Origin: CAYXVB01 sp964467785
GTDB taxonomy: Bacteria > Bdellovibrionota > UBA1018
NCBI GenBank assembly: GCA_964467785.1
Contig: CAYXVB010000083.1
Location: 1 to 15,336 of the forward strand
DNA length: 15,336 bases
Reading direction: 5' to 3'
The translations under genes were made by a program, and so were the position numbers. Below the pieces are notes generated by a model. It was not told the origin of the DNA, made no database searches, and was given only the letters and a program-made list of their open reading frames with translations. Positions 1 through 7,053 of the stretch are shown here, in pieces. Position 1 is the first letter of the stretch. Each line of letters opens with the position of its first letter.

Positions 1-1
1 C

Positions 2-346
2 CTTGCCCGACATTCCTGCCTCGTCTTCTCAGGCCATAGCGAAGGCTCCGAATGGGAGTTGGTGAGCGGAAAGTCTCGGCTCACCATCGCTGTTCCGAAT
101 CGGGTCACCGCAAGCAACCTCTCCGTCCTCGCCAGCCTTGCGGCCCGCTCGGTCGGAATCGCCCTTCTTCCAACTTTCGTGGCTAAGCAGGGCGCCTATG
201 CCGATAAGCTGGTCCGCGTGCTTCCGGATTGGTCATCGGGAAGCGAGCCCTTCTACCTCGTCTACCCCGCCCAGCGATTCGTCGCGCCTAAACTCAAGGC
301 CTTTCTGACCTGCGTGGGCGAACTCCGCGAGCCCTCACGCTCCTGA
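2..346 (+). CDS. LysR-type transcriptional regulator, C-terminal part of effector-binding domain (partial)
   Basis: An open frame runs in from the left edge and stops at TGA 344-346, so only about the last 114 residues of the gene are visible and the start lies outside the window. The protein has the typical end of a LysR substrate-binding domain: a strand that reads WELVSGKSRLTIAVPNRV, then a helix (LSVLASLAARSVGIALLP) matching the family's 'ava-aGlGiallP' segment, then a short strand (KLVRVLPDW) and the closing PFYLVYPAQRFVAPKLKAFL helix. Full family members are about 300 residues with an N-terminal helix-turn-helix, which is missing here only because the window is cut. Its target genes cannot be told from this end. 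It runs toward the carbamoyltransferase operon, which is on the opposite strand. The family call is confident; the effector is unknown. Confidence 0.85.
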   Translation, partial: LARHSCLVFSGHSEGSEWELVSGKSRLTIAVPNRVTASNLSVLASLAARSVGIALLPTFVAKQGAYADKLVRVLPDWSSGSEPFYLVYPAQRFVAPKLKAFLTCVGELREPSRS

Positions 347-520
347 ACGCGCTTTGCCTCCGGACCTGGAACTGTTGCCGTCATTTCCCCGGCGCGTTGG
401 CTTGGCCAGTACTCCATGTTTCATCATTTCCAAGCAGAGCTCTATGTTCTTCCAGCTCAATCAGATGTTCGGTGAGTGCTATTCTTGAAAATCAAGCATG
501 CCCGGGAAAAACGCACCTGC
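347..520. other. Intergenic region between convergent genes, nothing recognised
   Basis: These 174 bp lie between the stop of the LysR-type gene and the stop of the DUF5989 gene. I find no convincing hairpin with a T-tract on either strand and no credible reading frame with a ribosome binding site. Confidence 0.4.
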
Positions 521-670
521 TCAGAACAAAGTATAGATGAACGGCGCGACTGCCGAGCCGCCCGCGAAGGTCATCAGCAAGCCGAAAAGCGCCAGAACGA
601 CGAAAAGCGGCACGAGAAAAAGCTTCTTCCTTTGCATGGCGAACCGAACTAGTTCCGTGAGCGTTCCCAT
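521..670 (-). CDS. DUF5989 family small membrane protein (SxtK-like position)
   Basis: A 49-residue protein that begins MGTLTELVRFAMQRKKLFLVP. It has a short amphipathic start with a basic patch (QRKK), then one hydrophobic membrane-spanning segment (about residues 19-40) rich in Leu, Val and Phe, and a short tail ending in YTLF. This layout is that of DUF5989, a tiny family found beside NodU/CmcH-type carbamoyltransferases; in saxitoxin clusters a similarly small gene (sxtK) follows sxtI and sxtJ. The start is set by GAAGGGAG six bases before ATG 668-670. A longer frame reading back to 715 overlaps the carbamoyltransferase end and lacks a ribosome binding site. The start codon lies 17 bases after the carbamoyltransferase stop, so the two are almost surely co-transcribed. 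Function is unknown; a membrane partner of the carbamoyltransferase is a guess from gene order. Confidence 0.85.
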   Translation of the reverse strand: MGTLTELVRFAMQRKKLFLVPLFVVLALFGLLMTFAGGSAVAPFIYTLF

Positions 671-676
671 AGTATT

Positions 677-684
677 CTCCCTTC
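677..684 (-). promoter_or_regulatory. Ribosome binding site fixing the DUF5989 start
   Basis: On the minus strand the sequence reads GAAGGGAG, six bases before the ATG at 668-670. It sits inside the 17-base gap after the carbamoyltransferase stop and decides in favour of the 49-residue product. Confidence 0.7.
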
Positions 685-687
685 GCC

Positions 688-2606
688 TCAATCCAAGCCG
701 AATTGCGCCTGCCAATCGCCGGACTCCTTCCAGGCAGGCTGAAGCGCCTTGTCGAAAAGGTAGTTACCCAATACGAGATAGTCCATCTCAGTGCGCATAA
801 AGCAGCGGTAAGCGTCATCAGGCGTAAGTACGATGGGCTCGCCCCGCACGTTAAAGCTGGTGTTGATCAGGACTGGGACATTCGTGCGCTTTTGAAAGGC
901 CTTGAGCAGTTCCGCGAAACGAGGGTTGGTACTGCCGTGGACCGTCTGTACCCGCGCCGTGAAATCCAGATGCGTCACCGAGGGCAGCGTCGAGCGCTCG
1001 AAGGCCAACTTTTGCCGAGGCTCCATCCCGGAATAATCCAAGGGCAGGTCCCTGCGAAGCTTTCGGTTCACGAACGCGACCGAAAGCATGTAGGGCGAAT
1101 ACGTGCTTAACTCGAAGTAATCGGCGGCCGCCTCGGCGAGCACCGATGGCGCGAATGGGCGGAAGCTCTCGCGGTACTTAATCTTGAGATTCAGCTTTTT
1201 CTGCATCCCGGCATCGCGCGCGTCCGCCAGAATGCTTCGATTCCNNNNNNNNNNTCGATCTCTTCGAGATCAACGAGGCATTCGCCGCGCAGACCTTGGC
1301 GGCGATACGCGAGTTCGGCCTCGACGAGTCACGAGTCAACGTCAAAGGCGGTGCCTGCGCCCTCGGCCACACGGTCGGCGACTTCCTCGAAGCGCTCCAG
1401 GCGCGTGTAAGTCGCTCTATGGAATCGGGCCATCCGCTCGATGTCCATGTCTCCGTACTCCGGGCCGAGAAAGGAGCCTTGCATCGCGTCCAGCTCATGG
1501 TCCGCAAGCGGCTGGCGCGATTGGCCAAAATAAATGTGATGAGCGGCGAGCGCGGCGCCGAGCGCGCCCCCCGCATCTCCCGCAGCGGGCTGGATCCAGA
1601 TCCGCTCAAAGATCCCGCTTCCGAGCAGTTTTCCGTTCGCCACGCAGTTGAGAGCGACCCCTCCTGCAAGGCAGAGGTTTGCGGAACCCGAGAGGCGTCT
1701 AGCCTCCTTGGCCATGCGGAGAACGGCAAGCTCCGTGACGTCCTGGATCGCAAGCGCCAGATCCGCTTGGGCTGATGTGAATTCAGACTCGGGCTGTCGC
1801 GCCGACATTCCAAATAGCCTCTCCCACTTCGCCTGGTTCACCATCTGGAGTCCCGTGGAATACTCGAAAAGCTCCTGGTTCAACCAAACCGAACCGTCCT
1901 CGGCGACCTCGCAGACTTCTTCGAGGATGATCTTTTTGAAACGCGCGAAATCCGCCGACTCCGGATTTCCGTAAGGCGCAAGCCCCATGAGCTTGTACTC
2001 GCCAGAGTTGACCTTGAAGCCCAGAAACTGGGTGAACGACGAGTAGAGAAGTCCGAGGGAGTGTGGAAAGCGAAGCTCGCTCAAAACCTTGAGCGAGGCC
2101 CCTTGTCCATGAAAGATGGATGCGGTGGCCCATTCGCCGACTCCGTCGATGGTCAGGACCGCGGCGTCGGAAAACGGCGACGCGTAAAAAGCGCTCGCAG
2201 CGTGAGAAAGGTGATGTTCGGAAAAGAGCAGTTTGTCGCGCCCGATCGCCCCTTTTTCGATCCGATTCAGTTCATGGATGAGCAGCGCGCGGAGCGAGAG
2301 CTTTTCCTTGATCCAGACTGGCATTGCGGAGCAAAACGAGCGCAAACCCCGGGGCGCGTAGGCATGGTAGGTCTCAAGAAGGCGCTCGAACTTCAAAAAG
2401 GGCTTGTCGTAAAAGACCACCGCATCCACTTCGCCCAGGGTCGCACCGGCCTGCTCGAGGCAAAAGCGCGCTGCGTGGACCGGAAAGCCCGGGTCATGCT
2501 TTTTGCGGGTGAAACGCTCTTCTTGGGCGGCCGCGACGATCCTTCCGTCACGGAGGATGGCGGCGGCCGAGTCATGGTAATAGGCCGAAATCCCGAGAAT
2601 CAACAT
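688..2606 (-). CDS. Carbamoyltransferase, NodU/CmcH/SxtI family (interrupted by assembly gap and chimeric segment)
   Basis: The enzyme transfers a carbamoyl group from carbamoyl phosphate, through a carbamoyl-adenylate, to a hydroxyl of an unknown acceptor in the cytoplasm. The N-terminal piece (2606 to about 1362, 415 residues) starts MLILGISAYYHDSAAAIL and carries EERFTRKKHD (29-38), the metal-binding HHLSHA (131-136), SGEYKLMGLAPYG (201-213), the actin/Hsp70-like LAGGVALNC (313-321) and PAAGDAGGALG (340-350). The C-terminal piece (1242 to 691, 184 residues) starts NRSILADARD and contains the family motif NTSFNVRGEPIV. Between them the expected segment with GRMEFGPRALG is missing: Ns and a foreign thiolase stretch occupy it. 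About 20-25 residues seem lost, which would give roughly 620 residues, normal for the family. The start is chosen because homologs begin at this Met and the upstream SxtJ-like gene stops 7 bases before it (coupled translation). The gene is probably intact in the organism. The acceptor is not predictable. Confidence 0.92.
1245..1254. other. Assembly gap (10 Ns)
   Basis: Ten unknown bases lie inside the carbamoyltransferase gene. The reading frames on the two sides belong to the same protein, but the adjoining 125 bp on the right side do not, so the nominal gap length should not be trusted. Confidence 0.98.
1255..1379 (+). other. Thiolase coding fragment, probable chimeric contig end
   Basis: Read on the plus strand from base 1257, the sequence gives DLFEINEAFAAQ, then LAAIREFGLDESR, then VNVKGGACALGHTVG. 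These are the thiolase (acetyl-CoA C-acetyltransferase) signatures around the conserved NEAFA segment and the GGAxALGHPxG segment containing the catalytic His. The match stops at about 1379, just where the minus-strand carbamoyltransferase frame becomes recognisable (VADRVAE, 1362-1382). No thiolase N-terminus is present and no rest of the gene follows. The fragment abuts the N-gap, so I read it as sequence from elsewhere in the genome, or from another organism in the sample, joined by a short shared stretch. It should not be annotated as a gene of this locus. Confidence 0.8.
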
Positions 2607-2613
2607 AGTTCGG

Positions 2614-3009
2614 TCACCAGAGGTTCTCGAAGTCTTTGGCCGCGTACAGATGCTCACGACGCACCCAATAAGAGACGCGCGCACCGCCGACCTTGCGCTT
2701 GAGCCCGAGGAAATCGCCTTTGAATCGGCGCTGCACCCAGGCGATCGGTGTGAGCACCAGCACGAAGATGACAGTTAGGATCACGGCGGTGTTGATCCGG
2801 CCCAGCGCCGCGCCGAACGCCAGCCAACCTTTTGCGAGACGAGCGGCCAGGGGTCGGATGAACAATGCGATTCCCAGCAGCGTCGCCGCGGCGGCAAGCC
2901 ACGCGGCATTGCGGGTCCAAAGGCTGATAAGAAGAAGGACAAAGGAAACCGTCGCAAGGGTCTCCAGGGACTGGAAGTCCGGGCTCTTTCCATCCGATGA
3001 GCGATTCAT
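2614..3009 (-). CDS. SxtJ family membrane protein
   Basis: A 131-residue protein with a polar N-terminus (1-16), a hydrophobic region around 20-53 that can hold two closely spaced membrane spans (VSFVLLLISLW; AAWLAAAATLLGIALFI), a third span at about 73-90 (INTAVILTVIFVLVLTPIAWV), and a basic C-terminal tail ending AKDFENLW. Length, topology and the position directly before a carbamoyltransferase gene fit the SxtJ family, named after the saxitoxin cluster and found with NodU-type carbamoyltransferases in many bacteria. Its biochemical role is not known. The stop TGA overlaps a GGTGA that may serve as ribosome binding site for the carbamoyltransferase, whose ATG follows 7 bases later, so expression is probably coupled. 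I see no clear Shine-Dalgarno in front of its own ATG (3007-3009). Confidence 0.8.
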   Translation of the reverse strand: MNRSSDGKSPDFQSLETLATVSFVLLLISLWTRNAAWLAAAATLLGIALFIRPLAARLAKGWLAFGAALGRINTAVILTVIFVLVLTPIAWVQRRFKGDFLGLKRKVGGARVSYWVRREHLYAAKDFENLW

Positions 3010-3148
3010 TGAAATTAAACTAAGGGATATCGAAGTCGGGCGCCAGTCCGGACCATCAGCTCGTCAAAAAAGTGCGCGCCATTTGACTTCTTCGGGCCTA
3101 TTGACTGATGGTAAACTTCAAAGCTGATCGCAAAGAAAGGCGAAATTC

Positions 3149-3907
3149 ATGTTCAAACTTTCCAGCGTTGTCCTGATCTTGACCGGAATCACTCACTATT
3201 CGAATCTCGCGCAGGCTGCTGACTCAAGCGCGCAGCCAGTCGCCAAAACGCTGCCCGCCGCGCTCATCGAGACGGAAAAACTCTATTCGAAAGCAGGTAC
3301 GCTTTCGGCCCGGTTCACGCAATTGAACTTCCTGGCTTCGCTGCCCCCAATCCCTCAGGAGTTCCACGAGAGCCAAAAGAAAATGCGCAACGAAAACAAG
3401 GCCAAGTTCGCCAGTACTTCGACCTTGACTGGAACTCTGCACTATCGCTTTCCCAATCATTTTCGCTGGGAAATCGAAAAACCCACTCCAAGTGTGACGG
3501 TTAGCGACGGAAAGAAGCTCTGGATTTACGTCGAATCCAAAAAGGGCGTCTACGGGGGCGAATACCAGGAAAAGAGCGCCGCCGACCTTAACGACGAAGA
3601 GGCGCACGCAAACAACGCCATCATGAGAGGCGCCTTCTCAGCCCTTTCATCCGTCAAGGTCACCGAGGCGACCGCTACACACTTCATTCTGACGCCTAGC
3701 CCGCGGCCTGAAGCCACGATCCAGCTCTATGAGGTCGACATCGACCCGAAATCACACCACATTGAACGGGTTAAAATCGTCAACAAGAACGGCAATCATG
3801 CGACGTTTGAGTTTTCCGAAATCCGCCTGGGGCACTCCATCGACGACAAGCAGTTTACCTTTACCCGTCCCCCAGTCGATGACGCTCCTCCGCAGAACCG
3901 TCCTTGA
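3149..3907 (+). CDS. LolA-like outer-membrane lipoprotein carrier protein
   Basis: A 252-residue exported protein. Residues 1-23 form a Sec signal peptide ending LAQA before ADSS. The mature part has the LolA pattern: a first strand LSARFTQ (about 53-59), then TGTLHYRFPNHFRWEIEKP (about 93-111), then VTVSDGKKLWIYV (about 115-127), matching the family's 'G-x-L-x-x-x-R-P-x-x-F-R-W' and 'sDGk-x-lWiYd' blocks. LolA moves lipoproteins across the periplasm from the LolCDE complex to the outer membrane. A charged stretch of about 30 residues between the first strand and the TGTL block (PPIPQEFHESQKKMRNENK) is longer than in classic LolA, so it may be a paralog with another cargo. It is divergent from the SxtJ gene and meets the Cys-rich gene tail to tail, 3 bases apart. 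AAAGAAAGG upstream of the ATG can serve as ribosome binding site. Confidence 0.8.
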   Translation: MFKLSSVVLILTGITHYSNLAQAADSSAQPVAKTLPAALIETEKLYSKAGTLSARFTQLNFLASLPPIPQEFHESQKKMRNENKAKFASTSTLTGTLHYRFPNHFRWEIEKPTPSVTVSDGKKLWIYVESKKGVYGGEYQEKSAADLNDEEAHANNAIMRGAFSALSSVKVTEATATHFILTPSPRPEATIQLYEVDIDPKSHHIERVKIVNKNGNHATFEFSEIRLGHSIDDKQFTFTRPPVDDAPPQNRP

Positions 3908-3910
3908 TTT

Positions 3911-4588
3911 TTAACTACAGCAATACGGCGGCTGATACGAATAATTTGGATACGCGGTCCAAGTATTCGTTAAGGAATTATACACCCATGTCCAACTTGA
4001 GATGTACCAATAGTTGCCGCAAAGCATGATCCCCGTTGCCGGACGGTAAGTTGGACTAGGCGGCGGGCCAAAACAACAATTGGCGACTGGGAAATTATTC
4101 GAACATGTCGTTGAGGTCACTGAGTCGTAGCAGCCGGTGGCACAAGTGGGAGAACACGCGCTATACGTATAGGAATAGGAACCATACGGGTTCGTGATCG
4201 TGTGAGGCACGCAAGCCCAGCTATTGAGATTCAAGCTAGCGGGAATCGTGTTCACTGGAGTCGAAACAAGCGCACTGGCGGGGACCGGCAATTGGTTGAT
4301 GACCTGCGAACCCAATCGCGACGTGCAAGCCGGCGTAGTGTAATAATAAGTGGACGGAAGGACGTTGAACGGAACAGCCGCCGGTGAATTGGGGCTCGCG
4401 CAAGTATAGTAAGTACAAGTCCCGCCACAAGTTGCTTGCGAACAGCTCCAGGAATTCGCGCAAGTCAGGCAGCCACCCGAGTAAGTCGGGCAATCCGGCG
4501 CCACAAACGGAGCGGGCCCCACGGCTGCCCAGCCCAGTTCAAAAATGAAGGCGACGATTCCCGCCGCGAAAAAAGCCCCTATCCGCAT
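3911..4588 (-). CDS. Secreted cysteine-rich protein of unknown function
   Basis: A 225-residue protein I do not recognise. Residues 1-22 look like a Sec signal peptide (MRIGAFFAAGIVAFIFELGWAAV). The rest is rich in Cys, Tyr, Ser, Thr, Pro and Asn and poor in charged residues. I count 18 cysteines, with dense groups near the N-terminus (about 33-67: C-P..GGC-LTC-NSWSC-ATC-GTC-YTC), in the middle (SAC-PTC-TGC-TTC) and paired CC near residues 168 and at the end (PPYCCS). The even number and export signal suggest a disulphide-bonded outer-surface or extracellular protein. Some stretches (GSYSYTYS, YNSLTNTWTAYPNYSY) recall low-complexity beta-rich surface proteins. The ribosome binding site is weak. 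It stops 3 bases from the LolA-like stop. The alternative that it is a non-coding shadow is unlikely given the clean signal peptide and the Cys pattern. Confidence 0.7.
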   Translation of the reverse strand: MRIGAFFAAGIVAFIFELGWAAVGPAPFVAPDCPTYSGGCLTCANSWSCSQATCGGTCTYYTCASPNSPAAVPFNVLPSTYYYTTPACTSRLGSQVINQLPVPASALVSTPVNTIPASLNLNSWACVPHTITNPYGSYSYTYSACSPTCATGCYDSVTSTTCSNNFPVANCCFGPPPSPTYRPATGIMLCGNYWYISSWTWVYNSLTNTWTAYPNYSYQPPYCCS

Positions 4589-4946
4589 GTTTTCACGACA
4601 CTTCTCATGGACTCAGCGCCCGACAAATTGACTTGAAGATTCAATGATCAGGCTGACCTCTTCCGGCCTGGATGTCAAGCCAGCGCAAACTCGACTCAAT
4701 CCTGAGGCGACAGGGCTAAGTCATGACCTAATTAATTTATTCTAATTTGAAGACACCGATTTTGGTGAAATTCCCTCTTCTAAGAAAACCTCTAAACCTA
4801 ACGAAAACCGATAATCATCAATTAAAAGTAACTATTTTTACGAAACCATAACAATCTGACGTCATTCGTCCGCAACTCTTGCACTTATTAGTAGAGAGAA
4901 TAAAATTTAACAATAGTCCATCTCATCCATTGAAAGGCACGTCGCA
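4589..4946. promoter_or_regulatory. AT-rich divergent intergenic region
   Basis: This 358-bp region separates the divergent Cys-rich gene and the pilin-fibre gene. The stretch from about 4720 to 4920 is much richer in A and T than the rest of the window. It holds a candidate promoter for the fibre gene (listed separately). On the minus strand a perfect TTGACA lies at 4673-4678, but I cannot pair it with a good -10 at normal spacing. No reading frame or RNA gene is evident. Confidence 0.6.
4879..4906 (+). promoter_or_regulatory. Candidate promoter of the pilin-fibre gene
   Basis: TTGCAC (4879-4884), 16 bases, then TAAAAT (4901-4906; five of six matches to the sigma-70 -10). It lies about 40 bases before the start codon within the AT-rich stretch. 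The -35 is poor (three of six), so this is only a candidate. Confidence 0.4.
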
Positions 4947-6878
4947 ATGCGGAAGTCAGCCACGAGGGGTTTTACCTTAGTTGAGGTCATGGTGGCGTTC
5001 GCCTTGTTCGGGGTCTTTGCCCTCGGTATGAGCTCCCTCATCCAATTTTCGATGAAGGGTCAAAAGACCGTCGAAAAGGACACGGCGGTCTCCAACCTGA
5101 CCGAAGAGATCCGGGGTCTCCTGGGAAGCGTCGACGCCTGTCTCAATACCTTTGGGACGCTGACCTACAACGGTTCGACTGCCGTCTCGATCACAACCAT
5201 CAAAAACGCCAACACCCCCCCTGCGTCCGTCTATCAGGTCTATACCTCGGGCAGCTCTTACATCTACGAAGCCATGAGCGTGAAGATCACGGCGATGAGC
5301 CTTGAGCCCGATCCGAGCATCGGCAACACGCCCGTACTCAAGATCAGTTACGACAAGACCGGCGAATCCTATGGCACCCCCAGTAAGGTTCGATCGATCC
5401 CGATGGCACTGACCCGCAACGCCTCCAATCAGATCATCGCCTGTGTCGCCCTGGCCAAGATGACGGACAATATCTGGACTCGGATCCCAGGTACCAACTG
5501 GGACATCGAATACAGCGGTGGCAAGGTCGGCGTGGGAACCATGGGGGTAGTGTACAGCCAACTGGACGTCGCCGGTTCCGCCGGTGCCACTAACTTTTAT
5601 ATCCGCACACCGGGAACCGCCGCTACCCAGCAATCGCAGATCAACTTGATGACCAAGGACGGCGGAAGCGGCCTGGAAACCGCTCCGAGCTTAGGCTGGT
5701 CCATCGCTGCAAAAGGCAATGCTTATTCAGTAGCCGGCTCCAGTCCCGCCAATAGCCTGATCGCGTCTTATTGGGACGGAACCAATTGGATCCCCGGAAT
5801 AACGGCTCTCAAAACCGGATCCGTCGGACTCGGAACCATCGTAAACCCCGCAGTCAACCTGCACGTCCAAGGCTTTAGCACTGCGCCCAGCGGTGTTGCG
5901 ATCGGGATCGAAAACACCAAGCCCAACGGCGGTAGTTTCTTGGCCTTCAAAACAAATAATCCCAGCCCAAATCCATTTCGAGGAATGGTCGCAAAAGCTC
6001 AAGGAACTGCGCTTGGAACCCCGGCCAACGACGACTGGTTCATCGGCAACTGGGGAACGCCGCCCCGCTCGATCAGCTTCTGGAGCGCGGATGCGACATA
6101 TGCCAATTTCATCGAGCGCATGCGTATCGACGCCAATGGAAATTTAGGAGTTGGAACGAATAATCCGACCTCCCGACTCGAGGCGGATTCCGGCACCGCG
6201 AACGCGGCGACATTGCGCCTGACCGGCAGTGCGACGGATACTTGGGCGATCATCGACAACAACAATGGCGCTGGCATTGGTTGGGAGTTGATTTCCTCGG
6301 GTAATGGCACCACAAATCCCGGCGGTTCCGGATCCTTCGGGATTCAAAGAGCAACTAACCACGTCATGGGCGATATGATGGCCTTTTCAATCACCCGGAC
6401 GGGAGACGTATTACTGGTTCCGACAAGTGGCAGAAGCGTAGGCATCAGGACCACATCTCCAGCCTACCCGCTCGACGTAAACGGCAATGTCCGCGTGTCC
6501 GGCAATATCACGGCCACGGGCACGATCACCGCATCCTCCGACGAGCGACTCAAAAAGGATTTTGAACCCATTACCGGGGCGCTCGATAAGATCCTGAAAA
6601 TGACCGGAGTGTTTTTCAAATGGAAAGATGGCGCCAAGTCTCCATCGAGGCAGGTCGGCTTCAAAGCTCAGGAAATCGAAAAGATCCTGCCCGAAGCGGT
6701 CAGTTCCACCGTAGACGGATACAAGACCGTGGCTTACGGCAATATCTCCGCGGTCCTGGTCGAAGCCATCAAAGAGCAGCAGAAAATGCTCAAGGAGCTT
6801 CAGGCCGAGAACGCGGAGCTCAAGGAAGCCGTCTGCCAAAGCCAGCCCGAAGCAAAGATCTGCAAACTTAAGCCTTGA
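4947..6878 (+). CDS. Type IV pilin-like leader fused to tail-fibre-type protein with C-terminal S74 intramolecular chaperone
   Basis: A 643-residue modular surface protein. Residues 1-8 plus the following helix form a class III prepilin leader, RG|FTLVEVMVAFALFG, with Glu at +5 of the mature protein and a hydrophobic helix to about 35. This predicts cleavage and N-methylation by prepilin peptidase and entry into a type IV pilus or type II secretion-like pseudopilus. A pilin-like region follows to about 180. The middle holds spaced fibre repeats of the form VGxGTxxPxxxLDVxG near residues 194, 293, 400 and 498. Then come VRVSGNITATGTITAS and the Peptidase_S74 chaperone domain (531-620): SDERLK with Ser531 and Lys536 at the spacing of the self-cleaving dyad of phage endosialidases, then GFKAQEIEKILPEAV and VAYGNISAVLVEAIKEQ, and a C-terminal coiled coil. 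The chaperone trimerises the fibre and is then cut off. GAAAGG about nine bases before ATG supports the start. It appears to be transcribed alone. Confidence 0.9.
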   Translation: MRKSATRGFTLVEVMVAFALFGVFALGMSSLIQFSMKGQKTVEKDTAVSNLTEEIRGLLGSVDACLNTFGTLTYNGSTAVSITTIKNANTPPASVYQVYTSGSSYIYEAMSVKITAMSLEPDPSIGNTPVLKISYDKTGESYGTPSKVRSIPMALTRNASNQIIACVALAKMTDNIWTRIPGTNWDIEYSGGKVGVGTMGVVYSQLDVAGSAGATNFYIRTPGTAATQQSQINLMTKDGGSGLETAPSLGWSIAAKGNAYSVAGSSPANSLIASYWDGTNWIPGITALKTGSVGLGTIVNPAVNLHVQGFSTAPSGVAIGIENTKPNGGSFLAFKTNNPSPNPFRGMVAKAQGTALGTPANDDWFIGNWGTPPRSISFWSADATYANFIERMRIDANGNLGVGTNNPTSRLEADSGTANAATLRLTGSATDTWAIIDNNNGAGIGWELISSGNGTTNPGGSGSFGIQRATNHVMGDMMAFSITRTGDVLLVPTSGRSVGIRTTSPAYPLDVNGNVRVSGNITATGTITASSDERLKKDFEPITGALDKILKMTGVFFKWKDGAKSPSRQVGFKAQEIEKILPEAVSSTVDGYKTVAYGNISAVLVEAIKEQQKMLKELQAENAELKEAVCQSQPEAKICKLKP

Positions 6879-7053
6879 TCAGCACTCAACCGACGACGAC
6901 TCGTGCGGCATTCTTGAACACTTCGCGGCTCGAGGCGCTCCCCGCCGGAAATTGGGTCACTTGTCGGGTCTCCCCTCGCCGATCGCTTGGAGCACGATCA
7001 CGTTCCCAGCCTGAGACTCAAAATCGCGCCGAGGGGCAAGCGCAGCGCTGTCT
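6879..7053. other. Intergenic region between convergent genes, nothing recognised
   Basis: These 175 bp lie between the stops of the fibre gene and the CBS gene. A short plus-strand frame starting inside the fibre stop codon is Arg/Ser-rich and looks non-coding. I see no clear terminator. Confidence 0.4.

Noticed and set aside
1296..1775. Plus-strand frame starting in the thiolase fragment
   Set aside because: Only the first about 28 residues are thiolase. The rest is the antisense of carbamoyltransferase, so this is a product of the chimeric join and not a gene.
1178..1813. Minus-strand frame of about 211 residues running through the Ns
   Set aside because: It is Ser/Arg-rich, passes over unknown bases, and lies across the real carbamoyltransferase frame; no family features.
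3083..3117. TTGACT followed by TAAACT as a promoter for the LolA-like gene
   Set aside because: The spacing is 23 bases, too long, and no better -10 pairs with either TTGACT copy.
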